From: JBGPML01 sp041486955
Lineage (GTDB): Bacteria; Patescibacteriota; UBA1384; 2-12-FULL-50-11; DASWYB01
Direction: 5' to 3'
Length of the DNA stretch: 11,969 nt
NCBI GenBank assembly: GCA_041486955.1
Contig: JBGPML010000020.1
Location: 1-11,969, forward strand
Positions within the stretch are counted from its first letter, which is position 1. Each line of letters starts with the position of its first letter. Position numbers and translations under genes: made by a program. Below the pieces are notes generated by a model, which saw nothing but the letters and a program-made list of their open reading frames with translations, ran no database searches and had not been told where the DNA came from. This document shows, in pieces, positions 6,625 through 11,969 of the stretch.

Positions 6625-7723
6625 GTGATCCCACTTTTTCTAATACGGCGAGTGTTTCATGAGCAGCTTTTTCCCACGAAAAATTTTTATAGCGTTTGTG
6701 GCCTTTTTCCCGCAGTCGGTTCCGAAGCTCAGGATTTTCGGCCAATTTTTGCATCGCATCGGCGATGGTTTCGACTTTTGTGGGATCGACTAACAGTGCC
6801 GCTTCGCCGGCAATTTCTGGCAGTGAAGTAGTATTTGACGTAATAACAGGAGTTCCTGACGCAAATGCCTCGAGGACTGGCAACCCAAATCCCTCGAAGA
6901 GAGTTGGAAAGACCAACGCTTCGGCATGTCTTAAGTAACGCGTGGCCTCTTCCTGTTTCGTATAACCGAGGAAAGTAATATCGTTTTTTAAGCTACTGAG
7001 ATCACCAAGCGTTTTTTCGATTTCTGTGTAGCCATAAGAAGGTCGTCCAGCCAGGATAAATTTATGCGGTAATCCAGTTCGTTCTTTAAATATTGCGAAG
7101 GCTTTCAGCATACGACTGATATTCTTTTTATATTCCAATCGGCCAACAAAATAGAAATACGGTTCTTTAACTGGCGAAGACTCATTGCCTTGGATCGGGT
7201 GAAATTGCTGACTATCGAACCCGTGATGAACAGCAGTCATGCGGTGTAAAGGAATCTTGTGTCTTTGATGCAAATCCTGACGCGTAAATTCTGTCGGAGT
7301 TAATATATGCGAAGCAAACAATTTGGCAAACCGGACGGCATAGCGGTGATATAGTTTGTCCGTCCATTTATAGAGTTCCGGGAAATGATCAAACCCAATA
7401 TCGTGAATCATAACTACCGACCGTTTTGGCGCAATAATTGGCAGGATATGGGCCGGAATGAATAAGACATCCGGCGGTTTGATGAGCATTTCCCAAGACA
7501 GTCGAAAGAGCGTCCAGCCTCGCGGAAATGGCATGATTCGCCACTCAACATTGGGACCTAAATTAAGCATATCGCCTTCCGGTTCGCGGTTCGCATAGAG
7601 ACGATAGGTATTTTTTGAGTCAATTTTAACTAAATGCTTAATAATTTCCGCATTATGCACTTCCGTGCCGGTTCGATGGGGCTTTAATGCTCGTGACGCA
7701 TCAATTCCGATAATCATACCCAT
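6614..7723 (-). CDS. GT4-family glycosyltransferase (369 aa)
   Basis: GT-B fold retaining glycosyltransferase using a nucleotide-sugar donor, probably at the cytoplasmic membrane face in surface glycan assembly. N-terminal acceptor domain: IIGIDASRA (4-12) with the Gly-rich start HRTGTEVHN, and VVMIHDIGFDHFP (103-115). Donor domain: YFVGRLEYKKN (191-201), FILAGRPS (222-229), and the E-x7-E signature EGFGLPVLE (277-285) followed by AFASGTPVITSN and LPEIAGEAALLVDP (301-314). The length is normal for the family. The first two Met codons are two codons apart (7723 and 7717); neither has a Shine-Dalgarno. Only 19 nt separate the upstream terminator from the ATG. A TAAACT box there (7733-7738) could be a -10 for a near-leaderless transcript; otherwise expression depends on read-through. 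It forms an operon with the following GT26 gene. Confidence 0.92.
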   Translation of the reverse strand: MGMIIGIDASRALKPHRTGTEVHNAEIIKHLVKIDSKNTYRLYANREPEGDMLNLGPNVEWRIMPFPRGWTLFRLSWEMLIKPPDVLFIPAHILPIIAPKRSVVMIHDIGFDHFPELYKWTDKLYHRYAVRFAKLFASHILTPTEFTRQDLHQRHKIPLHRMTAVHHGFDSQQFHPIQGNESSPVKEPYFYFVGRLEYKKNISRMLKAFAIFKERTGLPHKFILAGRPSYGYTEIEKTLGDLSSLKNDITFLGYTKQEEATRYLRHAEALVFPTLFEGFGLPVLEAFASGTPVITSNTTSLPEIAGEAALLVDPTKVETIADAMQKLAENPELRNRLREKGHKRYKNFSWEKAAHETLAVLEKVGSRAS

Positions 7724-7742
7724 AGTTTAGCAAGTTTATGGG

Positions 7743-7776
7743 TTAAAAATAAGGCGGGGCTCGCAAGCCCCGCCTT
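7743..7776 (-). terminator. Strong intrinsic terminator of the Cys-rich small gene
   Basis: Eleven-base-pair GC-rich stem AAGGCGGGGCT (7751-7761) / AGCCCCGCCTT (7766-7776), 4-nt loop, then ATTTTTAA on the minus strand. A 5-bp hairpin CGGTC/GACCG (7781-7795) lies between it and the stop codon at 7805. Confidence 0.9.
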
Positions 7777-7804
7777 GTGGCGGTCAAATAGACCGAAAAT
7801 TGGG

Positions 7805-8164
7805 TTACATCAATGCCCACAGCGGCCCTGGCACTTTTTTCGCTCGTCGCCTCAAACTAAACTTTCTCTGTGTCCAGACGAGGACGGCCGGCAGTGTTGG
7901 CGGGTGTGAGGTATCCTTCGAACGCCCACAATTCGGGTTGGGGATGTCTCGCACTATAGCCCCTGCTGCGCTAAGCTGATTGATTGTCTGGGGATTCCGC
8001 GCCGCGAAAACGTATGTCCGTTGGCAGCAAGGGCAGACATGCTTCGAGCGAGATGCCTGGAGTTTGTATACTCTACCGTTGCAGGTTTCATCCAAGCATT
8101 CGGCAACCTCATCTCCACATCGCATCAGAATTTCGTCCTTTGTGGTAGCAATCGCCTGCGTCAT
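7805..8164 (-). CDS. Small Cys-rich, zinc-ribbon-like orphan protein (119 aa)
   Basis: No family recognised. The N-terminal half has cysteines at 16, 23, 28, 44, 46 and 47: ECLDETCNG, then HVCPCCQRTYVF, resembling a zinc ribbon with one knuckle at 23/28 and the other at 44/47. The C-terminal half is basic (WTQRKFSLRRRAKKVPGP). A metal-bound nucleic-acid- or protein-binding protein is a guess from these features. There is no signal peptide or membrane segment. The ATG at 8164 has AAGGGGAG upstream, about 8 nt from the start. The gene looks more GC-rich than its neighbours. It is monocistronic with a strong terminator behind it. An intrinsic terminator also lies in front of it, only 27 nt from the ATG, so its expression is probably controlled by read-through. 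Confidence 0.7.
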   Translation of the reverse strand: MTQAIATTKDEILMRCGDEVAECLDETCNGRVYKLQASRSKHVCPCCQRTYVFAARNPQTINQLSAAGAIVRDIPNPNCGRSKDTSHPPTLPAVLVWTQRKFSLRRRAKKVPGPLWALM

Positions 8165-8191
8165 GAAGTGCTCTCCCCTTTCGTGTCAATC

Positions 8192-8215
8192 AAAAAACCC
8201 CGGTTGAGCCGGGGT
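8192..8215 (-). terminator. Leader terminator upstream of the Cys-rich small gene
   Basis: Minus strand stem ACCCCGG/CCGGGGT (8209-8215 with 8197-8203), 5-nt loop, then U6 (8192-8197, overlapping the stem by one base). Its 5' arm overlaps a segment (8212-8218) that can instead pair with 8266-8272. The 27 nt between U tract and start codon leave no space for a productive promoter. Confidence 0.85.
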
Positions 8216-8247
8216 CCGATGATGAGATACGTGCAAAACGTCAGTTG

Positions 8248-8325
8248 TTACACACAATCACCAAGCGGACCCATCATAATGGCTCGCTTTACAAATGAAA
8301 TGTGGTTCCACTGACAGAGTTGCAT
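8248..8325 (-). CDS. Possible 25-aa leader peptide inside the structured leader
   Basis: ATG at 8325, about 2 nt from the predicted transcription start, then 25 sense codons and TAA at 8248-8250. The peptide begins MQLCQWNHISFVKRA and ends MMGPLGDCV. There is no Shine-Dalgarno, so it would need leaderless initiation, which other genes here appear to use. Translating ribosomes would open the AAGCG/CGCUU hairpin and free GGGUCCG for antitermination. The peptide has no run of one amino acid typical of classical attenuators. It may equally be a chance frame. Confidence 0.25.
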   Translation of the reverse strand: MQLCQWNHISFVKRAIMMGPLGDCV

Positions 8326-8333
8326 AGATATTA

Positions 8334-8362
8334 AGATTAATAGCTCAGCGTGTGGTTGTCAA
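8334..8362 (-). promoter_or_regulatory. Promoter of the leader RNA / Cys-rich gene
   Basis: Minus strand perfect -35 TTGACA (8357-8362), 17-bp spacer, -10 TAATCT (8334-8339, imperfect). The predicted start is near 8327. Confidence 0.55.
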
Positions 8363-8599
8363 CCCTGATTTAAATACTAAGAAGTTGTTTAGTTGATGTA
8401 TTCCGATGAAGAATTGGAAAAAGCTATGACTTTTACAAATTTGGATAGATTACAAGTCATCATATCAATCAATGCCAGCCTCAGTATTATTTGAATGAGT
8501 GGCAAGGAAAAATCGAGGAGAGAAATGAGACGTACTCTAACGTACGTTGAATGAGGCCCAGAGATTTTGACGCAGCCAATCGTCAAATAAGGCTGAGGA
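8363..8599. other. 237-bp stretch with no secure gene
   Basis: This lies between the leader promoter and the mreB stop codon. It holds two inverted repeats: TTTGACG/CGTCAAA (8566-8572 with 8581-8587, 8-nt loop) and ACGTAC/GTACGT (8530-8535 with 8542-8547). Neither is followed by a clear U tract on the minus strand, so the mreB terminator is not obvious; the first, 13 nt past the mreB stop, is the better candidate for 3'-end formation. On the plus strand a frame from 8396 to 8590 is broken only by two in-frame TGA codons; it may be a gene remnant or chance. Confidence 0.5.
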
Positions 8600-9607
8600 C
8601 TATTTTGTCCAGAGCATGGAGCGTTTATACTCATCCAAATGATCTACAGCAATTCCGGTACCCTTCACAACGCACAATTCCGGCTCATCAGCGACTTGGC
8701 ATGGCACGCCAGTAATTTTGGTAAACAGTTCATCGATTTTCAGGAATTTAGCGCTGCCACCCGTCATGACAATGCCCTTATCCATAATATCAGCAGCCAA
8801 TTCAGGCGGTGTTTTCTGTAACACAACTTTAACCGCCCCAATAATTTCATTGAGGGCTTCTTTGACCGCATTAACCACATCACTCGACGTGACTAAAATA
8901 CTTTCAGGTAACCCGCTAATTGCATTACTGCCAGAGATTTCAAGAGTTAAATCTTTTGTTAAAGGAAGAACACTGCCGACACGAAGTTTAATATCTTCGG
9001 CAGTCTGTTCACCGATAACGAGATTATATTTTTTTCGGATATAGTTGCTGATATCTTGGTCAAAGCGATTTCCACCAACCCGTACACTCGTTGAAGCCAC
9101 GATATCGCCAAGAGCGATTACTGCCACTTCGGTCGTACCGGCTCCAATATCGACGATCATATTGCCGCTTGGTGACGCAATCGGAATGTTTGCCCCTAAC
9201 GCGGCGGCTAATGGTTCTTTAATGATATACGCGTTTCGAGCTCCAGCCTGAATACATGCGTCAGTGACGGCTCGACGTTCCGTACTGGTGACTCCTGCAG
9301 GAGCAGAAATCATAATATCCGGTTTAAACAACCGAACTCGGCTCGAGAGTTGATTAATATAGTGTCGAAGCATTGCCTCAGTAATGCGATAATTCGCAAT
9401 AACACCGTCTTTCAACGGGTAGGCGGCAACGATGCTATCAGGTGTTCTCCCCAGCATTTTTTTGGCTTCAGTTCCGATAGCTACTATTTTATTGTCCATT
9501 GTTTCTAGAGCAACAACGCTCGGCTCTTGAATGACGATACCCCGAGAAGGTACGTAAACTAAAACCGAGGCAGTACCTAAATCAATGCCCAATCGCTTTA
9601 AAAACAT
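8600..9607 (-). CDS. mreB: Rod-shape-determining actin homologue MreB (335 aa)
   Basis: Bacterial actin that polymerises on the inner membrane and guides lateral wall synthesis. ATPase motifs: phosphate-1 GIDLGTASVLVYV (7-19; usual form GTANTLVYV), EPSVVAL (28-34), PLKDGVIANY (64-73), SAPAGVTSTERRAV (101-114), the catalytic-Glu loop IKEPLAAALGA (129-139), phosphate-2 IVDIGAGTTEVAV (151-163), VGGNRFDQDI (177-186), and adenosine motif GIVMTGGSAK (278-287). The length is normal. The start at 9607 gives the compact MFLKRLGIDLG opening; there is only a weak GAG upstream and no strong Shine-Dalgarno. The usual downstream mreC/mreD are not here. murA lies upstream, separated by a terminator and a promoter overlapped by an inverted repeat. 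Confidence 0.97.
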   Translation of the reverse strand: MFLKRLGIDLGTASVLVYVPSRGIVIQEPSVVALETMDNKIVAIGTEAKKMLGRTPDSIVAAYPLKDGVIANYRITEAMLRHYINQLSSRVRLFKPDIMISAPAGVTSTERRAVTDACIQAGARNAYIIKEPLAAALGANIPIASPSGNMIVDIGAGTTEVAVIALGDIVASTSVRVGGNRFDQDISNYIRKKYNLVIGEQTAEDIKLRVGSVLPLTKDLTLEISGSNAISGLPESILVTSSDVVNAVKEALNEIIGAVKVVLQKTPPELAADIMDKGIVMTGGSAKFLKIDELFTKITGVPCQVADEPELCVVKGTGIAVDHLDEYKRSMLWTK

Positions 9608-9615
9608 GATTGTCT

Positions 9616-9633
9616 CAATTCGACCGAATTGTA
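9616..9633 (-). promoter_or_regulatory. mreB promoter -10 with overlapping inverted repeat (candidate operator)
   Basis: Minus strand TACAAT (9628-9633, 5/6 to TATAAT), without a clear -35. A perfect 7-bp inverted repeat CAATTCG-n2-CGAATTG (9616-9631) covers the 3' part of the -10 and the predicted start site, where a repressor dimer would block transcription. Alternatively it forms a short hairpin in the roughly 20-nt leader. Confidence 0.45.
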
Positions 9634-9645
9634 TGCGTAAACCAC

Positions 9646-9670
9646 AAAAAAAGCTACCGCCTGGCCGTAG
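9646..9670 (-). terminator. Terminator of murA
   Basis: Short stem CTAC/GTAG (9667-9670 with 9654-9657) with two more inner GC pairs after one mismatch, followed on the minus strand by a U7 tract (9646-9652). It begins 9 nt after the murA stop. The stem is modest but position and U tract fit. Confidence 0.6.
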
Positions 9671-9679
9671 AAAAAAGTT

Positions 9680-10936
9680 TTAGTCTTCAATTCTTTCAAT
9701 ATGAGCGCCGAGTTCGTTCAAACGCTGATCTATTGTTTCATAACCACGTTCGATCAAGTGCGCCTGTTCAATTGTGGTTTTGCCGCTGGCGATCAGACCC
9801 GCTAACACAAAAGCCATACCAGCTCGTATGTCGGGGCTGATTATTGTCTTACCTTTTAAAGGCGTTGGTCCGCTGACTAACGCTCGATGCGGATCGCATA
9901 ACATAATGTTTGCTCCCATGGAGACCAACTCATCAGTATAAAGAAGACGACGATCGTACATCCAGTCGTGAATGAGTGAAGTGCCTTCGGCTTGGGTGGC
10001 TAAGACAGTTAATTGTGGCTGAAGATCGGTAGGAAGTCGAGGCCATGTATCAATTTGAATACGAGCGGCTTTAAAAGTGCCATGGGTGCTCACATGGAGT
10101 TTGGTGCCTTCAATTTCGGGAATTATCCCGATTTGATTTAATTTATGACAGATTGAGGCTAAATTGTGCGGATCTATGTTGTGAATGGTGGCGTTGCCAT
10201 GGGTAATACCGATGGCAATAGCAAGTGTTCCTGTTTCAATTTCGTCACTATTAACGGCGGCTTCTGCCCCGTGTAATTTTGTCACTCCGTGAACAGTAAT
10301 AGAATGAGTCCCGAGTCCTTCGACATGGGCTCCCATTTCTATTAATAGTTTGCCTAAATTGACAATGTGTGGTTCGGTAGCAGCCGGCTCAATCACCGTT
10401 GTGCCATGGGCCAAAACAGCCGCCATTAATATATTCTCAGTCGCGGTGACGGAAACTTCGTCTAAGAACATGGTGCTGCCGATTAATTGGGCGGCTTTGC
10501 CATAATACCTAAGGTCATCTTGTTGAAAATGAGCACCAAGCGCCTGCAAGCCGTCAAAGTGGGTACCAACCGGACGTTTCCCTAATACACATCCACCGGG
10601 GTGACGCATGGTAACAGTACCAACTCGAGCTAATAACGGACCGAGTAATAACACTGAAGCCCGAAGTTTAGCCGCTAAGTCATCGGGGACTTGAGTCGTG
10701 ACGAGCTGACGAGTTTGGATAGTAACGGTATGATCTTCAACGTCAACGACAGCTCCTAAGTTACGTAAAATATCGAGAAAAACTTGCACATCTTTGATCA
10801 TGGGAACGCGATGAATCTTACATTTTTCATCGGTTAAAAGGGTGGCAGCAAGCATGGGAAGAGCTGCATTTTTTGAACCATTGACTGTTACATCACCGCG
10901 CAGCTTGTGGCCACCTTCAATAACGTATTTAACCAT
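9680..10936 (-). CDS. murA: UDP-N-acetylglucosamine 1-carboxyvinyltransferase MurA (418 aa)
   Basis: First committed step of peptidoglycan synthesis: transfers enolpyruvate from phosphoenolpyruvate to UDP-GlcNAc in the cytoplasm. Substrate-binding GSKNAALPMLAATLL (20-34, with Lys22-Asn23); catalytic loop RHPGGCVLGKRPV (111-123) with the PEP-reactive Cys at 116, the residue targeted by fosfomycin; WPRLPTDLQPQ (298-308) with the conserved Asp at 304; DIRAGMAFVLAG (369-380); LIERGYETID (394-403) with Arg397. The length matches the family. The loop usually written FENRF reads WMYDRR (325-330), a lineage variant. There is no Shine-Dalgarno before the ATG, and the -10 is 8 nt away. It is divergent from the PEGA gene. 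Confidence 0.97.
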   Translation of the reverse strand: MVKYVIEGGHKLRGDVTVNGSKNAALPMLAATLLTDEKCKIHRVPMIKDVQVFLDILRNLGAVVDVEDHTVTIQTRQLVTTQVPDDLAAKLRASVLLLGPLLARVGTVTMRHPGGCVLGKRPVGTHFDGLQALGAHFQQDDLRYYGKAAQLIGSTMFLDEVSVTATENILMAAVLAHGTTVIEPAATEPHIVNLGKLLIEMGAHVEGLGTHSITVHGVTKLHGAEAAVNSDEIETGTLAIAIGITHGNATIHNIDPHNLASICHKLNQIGIIPEIEGTKLHVSTHGTFKAARIQIDTWPRLPTDLQPQLTVLATQAEGTSLIHDWMYDRRLLYTDELVSMGANIMLCDPHRALVSGPTPLKGKTIISPDIRAGMAFVLAGLIASGKTTIEQAHLIERGYETIDQRLNELGAHIERIED

Positions 10937-10944
10937 ATGTTTAC

Positions 10945-10973
10945 AGAGTAACGTGTTCGAATCTATTTCGCAA
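10945..10973 (-). promoter_or_regulatory. murA promoter, near-leaderless
   Basis: Minus strand TTGCGA (10968-10973), 17-bp spacer, TACTCT (10945-10950). The -10 ends 8 nt before the ATG at 10936, so the message would start at or 1-2 nt before the initiation codon. The -10 match is poor (3/6). Confidence 0.4.
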
Positions 10974-10987
10974 GACTTGGTATATCC

Positions 10988-11016
10988 TTGACCGTGTTAA
11001 CCTAAGACGGCATACT
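10988..11016 (+). promoter_or_regulatory. Promoter of the PEGA-domain gene, near-leaderless
   Basis: TTGACC (10988-10993), 17-bp spacer, CATACT (11011-11016). Ten nt separate the -10 from the ATG at 11027, so the leader would be about 3-4 nt and has no Shine-Dalgarno. It is divergent from the murA promoter within the 90-bp intergenic region. Confidence 0.6.
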
Positions 11017-11026
11017 GATACTACAT

Positions 11027-11788
11027 ATGGCTTCACCACAACGGACAGTTGTCTCTTTTTTTGCCCAAGCTGTTATTGTATTGCTGTTTCTTTTGATCTC
11101 AACTGCCGTCATCGTCAGTGCGAATGGCTACTATTTTAATCAGAACACCTTTCGGTTCGAAGAAACAGGAGTTATTACCTTGGATGTCAAAAATGTGCCA
11201 GTTACGGTACGATTAGACGACGTCGCAAAAGATTATACTCGTGAAGAAATTCCCCTTCCTTACTTGTTACCAGGGCAATATACGGTTGCCATCGAAAAAG
11301 CCGGTTATTTTCCTTGGACCAAGACGTTCCAATTACAGGCTGGAGAAGCGGTTACTAATCCTTGGATCGTACTCTTCCCTAGCAATACTCTATCTAAAAT
11401 AGCTACGCCGGAACAAAAAGCTCAGTTAGCTGAAGATACGAGCAGTAAAGCTGACTATACAGACATGGATGTACGCGGCAATGAACTCTGGGTAAAACCA
11501 GTTGTCCGAACCTACCCAATTGCTGTCCCGGCCGAACAATTCGAGCTGATTGGGCGTTATTCTAACCCAATTAATCAGGCTATCTGGTATGAAGGCCGGA
11601 ATCGAATTCGCAGTCATATTATGTTTCAACTTGATCGAGAAATTCACATTATTGAACGCGATGGGAGCAATGATACTTTATTAGCCACCCTCGGCTCGGA
11701 TACTTCGGAGCCATTTACGGTCACGAGCGATGGCAAAACACTCATCTATCAAGATGGTGACACGGTCTATCAAAAAGCAATACAGTAA
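11027..11788 (+). CDS. PEGA-domain extracytoplasmic membrane-anchored protein (253 aa)
   Basis: An N-terminal transmembrane anchor (about residues 11-32, AQAVIVLLFLLISTAVIVSA) is followed by a PEGA-type beta domain at about 49-118: ITLDVKNVPVTVRLDD, then LPYLLPGQYTVAIEKAGYFP, the pattern of conserved Gly/Tyr in surface PEGA repeats. The remaining 135 residues are beta-rich and end with DGKTLIYQDGDTVYQ, reminiscent of one blade of a beta-propeller. PEGA domains are thought to bind partners or glycans at the surface; no enzymatic role is visible. It is the only secure plus-strand gene, transcribed away from murA and converging on a sortase with a 16-bp gap. Adjacency to the sortase suggests envelope work, but the protein shows no C-terminal sorting signal. 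Confidence 0.8.
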   Translation: MASPQRTVVSFFAQAVIVLLFLLISTAVIVSANGYYFNQNTFRFEETGVITLDVKNVPVTVRLDDVAKDYTREEIPLPYLLPGQYTVAIEKAGYFPWTKTFQLQAGEAVTNPWIVLFPSNTLSKIATPEQKAQLAEDTSSKADYTDMDVRGNELWVKPVVRTYPIAVPAEQFELIGRYSNPINQAIWYEGRNRIRSHIMFQLDREIHIIERDGSNDTLLATLGSDTSEPFTVTSDGKTLIYQDGDTVYQKAIQ

Positions 11789-11804
11789 AAGAAGTAATAG
11801 ATTC

Positions 11805-11969
11805 TTAGCGAAAACGAAATTCCGGCACAGTAAACGGTGTGGCGGTGATAGCGGTTGGTTTGTCTGGACTCGAGATAAGGGCAGCTTGAACAATAAATCG
11901 CTGCTTGGTTGATCCAATTGGATAACAAGTCATAAGCGTAATAAATGGCGTCTTAGTCGGAGCGGCTAC
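11805..11969 (-). CDS. Sortase, C-terminal 54 residues (5' end outside window)
   Basis: Minus-strand frame open to the window edge and ending in TAA at 11805. It carries the sortase active-site strand TPFITLMTCYPIGSTKQRFI: the TLxTC motif with the catalytic Cys, and the conserved Arg nine residues after it. Sortases are membrane-anchored transpeptidases that cleave a sorting motif and attach surface proteins to the wall or to each other. The catalytic His and the N-terminal anchor are outside the window. The class (D/E-like by the TLxTC-proline pattern) cannot be settled from this piece. It converges with the PEGA gene; no clear shared terminator lies in the 16-bp gap. Confidence 0.85.
   Translation of the reverse strand, partial: VAAPTKTPFITLMTCYPIGSTKQRFIVQAALISSPDKPTAITATPFTVPEFRFR

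Larger units (their letters stand above)
8192..8327 (-). ncRNA. Candidate attenuator/riboswitch-like leader RNA (or terminated small RNA)
   Basis: About 135 nt from the predicted start near 8327 to the terminator. Stems seen by eye: a closing helix GUCAGU/ACUGAC (8310-8315 with 8240-8245); inside it AAGCG/CGCUU (8285-8289 with 8263-8267) continued by AUGG/CCAU (8279-8282 with 8271-8274), and a small UUGU/ACAA hairpin (8254-8257 with 8245-8248). GGGUCCG (8266-8272) can leave its hairpin and pair with CGGACCC (8212-8218), which takes three C of the terminator arm: an antiterminator-like alternative. I matched it to no known riboswitch class: the T-box AGGGUGGNACC element and the SRP tetraloop motif are absent. 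A free-standing small RNA is the other reading. Confidence 0.5.

Noticed and set aside
8184..8189. A second perfect TTGACA just after the leader terminator
   Set aside because: A -10 at normal spacing would fall on the ATG at 8164 (TCATGA, poor) and transcription would start inside the gene, losing the Shine-Dalgarno.
8192..8327. Leader RNA as a T-box, SRP RNA or 6S RNA
   Set aside because: No AGGGUGGNACCGCG T-box element, no SRP GGAA/GNRA core, and no long 6S-type duplex with a central bulge.
8389..8634. 81-codon minus-strand frame overlapping the 3' end of mreB
   Set aside because: It starts within mreB in another frame, has no Shine-Dalgarno or family resemblance, and spans the hairpins behind mreB; read as chance.
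10955..10964. GTTCGAATC resembling the T-arm of a tRNA
   Set aside because: The flanking bases do not form the T-stem, and no acceptor or anticodon arms are present; the site lies in the murA/PEGA promoter region.
1..11969. CRISPR arrays, insertion sequences, tandem repeats, defence or toxin-antitoxin genes
   Set aside because: No regularly spaced repeats, transposase motifs, terminal inverted repeats or recognisable defence domains were seen on either strand.

Overview
The window reads as a stretch of chromosome from a small-genome bacterium, most likely a member of the Candidate Phyla Radiation (Patescibacteria). That assignment is inference from gene content, gene order and lone essential genes; no marker here fixes the phylum. 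Saccharibacteria or a neighbouring CPR lineage would fit. The standard code is used: TAA, TAG and TGA all end genes. GC content is moderate.

Nearly everything lies on the minus strand. From left to right: the start of a DUF2207 membrane protein gene (its 3' end is outside the window); a 119-aa orphan gene in its own promoter-terminator cassette; clpC (AAA+ unfoldase with a ClpP-docking IGF loop); nusA; a two-gene envelope operon of a GT4 glycosyltransferase and a WecG/TagA/CpsF glycosyltransferase overlapping by 11 bp; a second small orphan gene (Cys-rich, zinc-ribbon-like) behind a long structured leader with an intrinsic terminator; about 240 bp without a secure gene; mreB; murA. A divergent promoter region follows. 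Then a plus-strand PEGA-domain membrane protein converges on the 3' end of a minus-strand sortase that is cut by the window edge.

The theme is cell envelope and cell shape (MurA, MreB, two glycosyltransferases, sortase, PEGA, DUF2207) interleaved with RNA and protein quality control (NusA, ClpC). Usual partners are absent: no rimP or infB beside nusA, no mreC/mreD beside mreB, no mcsA/mcsB/ctsR beside clpC.

The proteins are mainly familiar families; the unusual material is regulatory. (1) A promoter, a compact intrinsic terminator and about 130 nt of successive hairpins precede nusA, the layout expected for NusA-dependent autoattenuation, and the Shine-Dalgarno-proximal strand has two competing partners. 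(2) A TTGACA promoter, a closed multi-helix domain, a 7-bp antiterminator-like pairing and a GC-rich terminator lie directly upstream of the Cys-rich small gene, with no room for another promoter between terminator and start codon. (3) Several genes (clpC, murA, the PEGA gene, probably DUF2207) have a -10 element 7-10 nt from the start codon, implying leaderless or nearly leaderless mRNAs, while nusA and the two orphan genes have real Shine-Dalgarno leaders. All RNA structures were paired by eye; no folding or homology search was run.
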